12,449 nucleotides of DNA from JBOHER01 sp050701115 (GTDB lineage: Bacteria > Actinomycetota > Actinomycetes > Mycobacteriales > Pseudonocardiaceae): assembly GCA_050701115.1 (NCBI GenBank), contig JBOHER010000429.1, positions 1 to 12,449 of the forward strand, given 5' to 3'. This document shows positions 11,560-12,449 of this stretch, one piece after another. Every line of letters starts with the position of its first letter. Within the stretch, counting starts at the first letter, position 1. Position numbers and translations under genes: made by a program. Below the pieces are notes generated by a model. The model was not told the origin of the DNA. It made no database searches and saw only the letters and a program-made list of their open reading frames with translations.

Positions 11560-12449
11560 GTGACCACTGAGGGCGCGCTCATCGGCGACCGGTATCGGCT
11601 TGGCGAGCCGATCGGCAGGGGCAGGCGAGGATTTGTCTGGCTCGCCCAGGACGAGCGGTTGCACCGCACCATCGCGGTGATGCCGATCCAGTTGCCCCGG
11701 ACCACTACTCCTGCCGCCGCCGACCGAGAACGGGCCCTCGCCCTGACGCAGGCGGCGCAGGTGTCCCGAATCAAGCACGAGAACGTGGTGACCGTCTACG
11801 ACGTGGTGCCCGAGGGCGACGACATCTGGTTGATCATCGAGTACGTTCCCTCGCGCCCGCTGTCGGAGTTTCTGTCCCGAAACGGGAGGTTGCCGGGGGC
11901 CCAGACGGCGGCGCTGGGTGCGCAACTCGCCGCTGGGCTGGTCGCGGCCCACGAATACGGGGTGCTGCACCGTGGAGTGGAGCCCGCGAACGTGCTCCTC
12001 GCCGACGACGGCGGTGTCCAGCTCACCGACTTCGGGATCGGCCTGGTCGTCCAGGATCCCGCGTACCGCGCGCCCGAGGTGCTCCGCAGCGGGCTGGTGA
12101 GCGCGTCCTCCGACGTGTTCTCCCTCGGCGCGACCCTGTTCACAGCCACGGTCGGGGCGCCGCCGTTCGGGTCGACGGGGAATGAGACGGCGCCGTCGCT
12201 GCCAGCCACCGACGATGTCCTCGCCCCGGTACTGGTGCGGATGCTGTGCGCCGACCCCGCGATGCGCCCCTCGATGTCCGGCGTCGCCGATGCGCTGACC
12301 GCGGTCGCGAACGGTGCGGCACCGTCGGCGGAATCGCTGGCCTCGCCCGCCCCCATCGCACGACCGGTGCCACCGGTCACCCGCAGGACGCGCCCACAGC
12401 CGACTGCCACCGCCGAGCGCGGCGCACTGCCGACCCGCCCCGCCCCGCC
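11560..12449 (+). CDS. Predicted Ser/Thr pseudokinase, truncated by the window end
   Basis: An open frame of 296 codons from GTG 11560 to the window edge without a stop, with AAAGGA 5 nt upstream. It has a Hanks kinase fold and aligns without gaps to the preceding kinase through its first 41 residues. Key residues are lost: the VAIK lysine is Met41 (IAVMPI), HRD is H137-R-G139 and the following Lys is Glu141 (HRGVEPAN). N144 and D157-F-G are kept. The activation segment between DFG and A171-P-E has 11 residues instead of 23 and no T-x-T. The Gly loop (G19-R-G-R-R-G) is basic. Phosphotransfer is therefore unlikely, and a scaffold or allosteric partner role is expected. From about residue 265 the chain becomes Pro/Ala/Thr-rich, as before a membrane segment. 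Only the kinase-like domain is in view, so any transmembrane or external part is unknown. Confidence 0.88.
   Translation, partial: MTTEGALIGDRYRLGEPIGRGRRGFVWLAQDERLHRTIAVMPIQLPRTTTPAAADRERALALTQAAQVSRIKHENVVTVYDVVPEGDDIWLIIEYVPSRPLSEFLSRNGRLPGAQTAALGAQLAAGLVAAHEYGVLHRGVEPANVLLADDGGVQLTDFGIGLVVQDPAYRAPEVLRSGLVSASSDVFSLGATLFTATVGAPPFGSTGNETAPSLPATDDVLAPVLVRMLCADPAMRPSMSGVADALTAVANGAAPSAESLASPAPIARPVPPVTRRTRPQPTATAERGALPTRPAP

Overview
The window is high-GC DNA from an actinobacterium, most likely a Pseudonocardiales or Nocardia-type organism (inference). The left half has the gene neighbourhood of Mycobacterium tuberculosis Rv0948c-Rv0951, inverted: sucC (-), an M23 endopeptidase (+), a UvrD1/PcrA helicase (-) and an intracellular AroQ-delta chorismate mutase (+). 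Two genes not in that M. tuberculosis block are present here: a 584-residue polytopic membrane protein between sucC and the M23 gene, and an 84-residue Cys/His protein between the M23 gene and pcrA. GTG and TTG starts, GGAGG-like ribosome sites and leaderless promoters also fit this group.

Layout. 1-127 is the 5' end of sucC on the minus strand, with five 16-17 bp tandem repeats upstream (155-235). 304-2058 (-) is a membrane protein built of about four repeated units. 2059-2450 is a divergent control region with inverted repeats and stacked leader hairpins. 2451-3266 (+) is the M23 peptidase. 3304-3558 (-) is the small Cys/His protein, whose promoter overlaps a perfect LexA/SOS palindrome (3585-3606). 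3671-6109 (-) is pcrA. 6196-6360 (+) looks like a complete phenylalanine/tyrosine transcription attenuator: leaderless promoter, 25-residue leader peptide with adjacent Phe-Phe-Tyr codons, and mutually exclusive hairpins. It lies ahead of the chorismate mutase gene at 6408-6710. 6781-7098 (+) is a small, apparently leaderless membrane protein.

The right half (7394-12449, all +) is a signalling cluster: two single-pass membrane proteins with related C-terminal extracytoplasmic domains (7394-8659 and 8836-9744), an intact transmembrane Hanks-type Ser/Thr kinase (9947-11461), and the start of a second kinase-fold protein (11560 to the window end). The last lacks the ATP-binding lysine, the catalytic aspartate and most of the activation loop, so it reads as a pseudokinase. 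The active kinase has only a Pro/Thr/Glu-rich external tail, so the neighbouring membrane proteins may provide the external sensing or substrate parts (inference).

The most noteworthy items are the Phe/Tyr attenuator on chorismate mutase, the SOS-controlled 84-residue protein next to pcrA, the kinase/pseudokinase cluster, and a Gln-to-Pro change in helicase motif III of PcrA.
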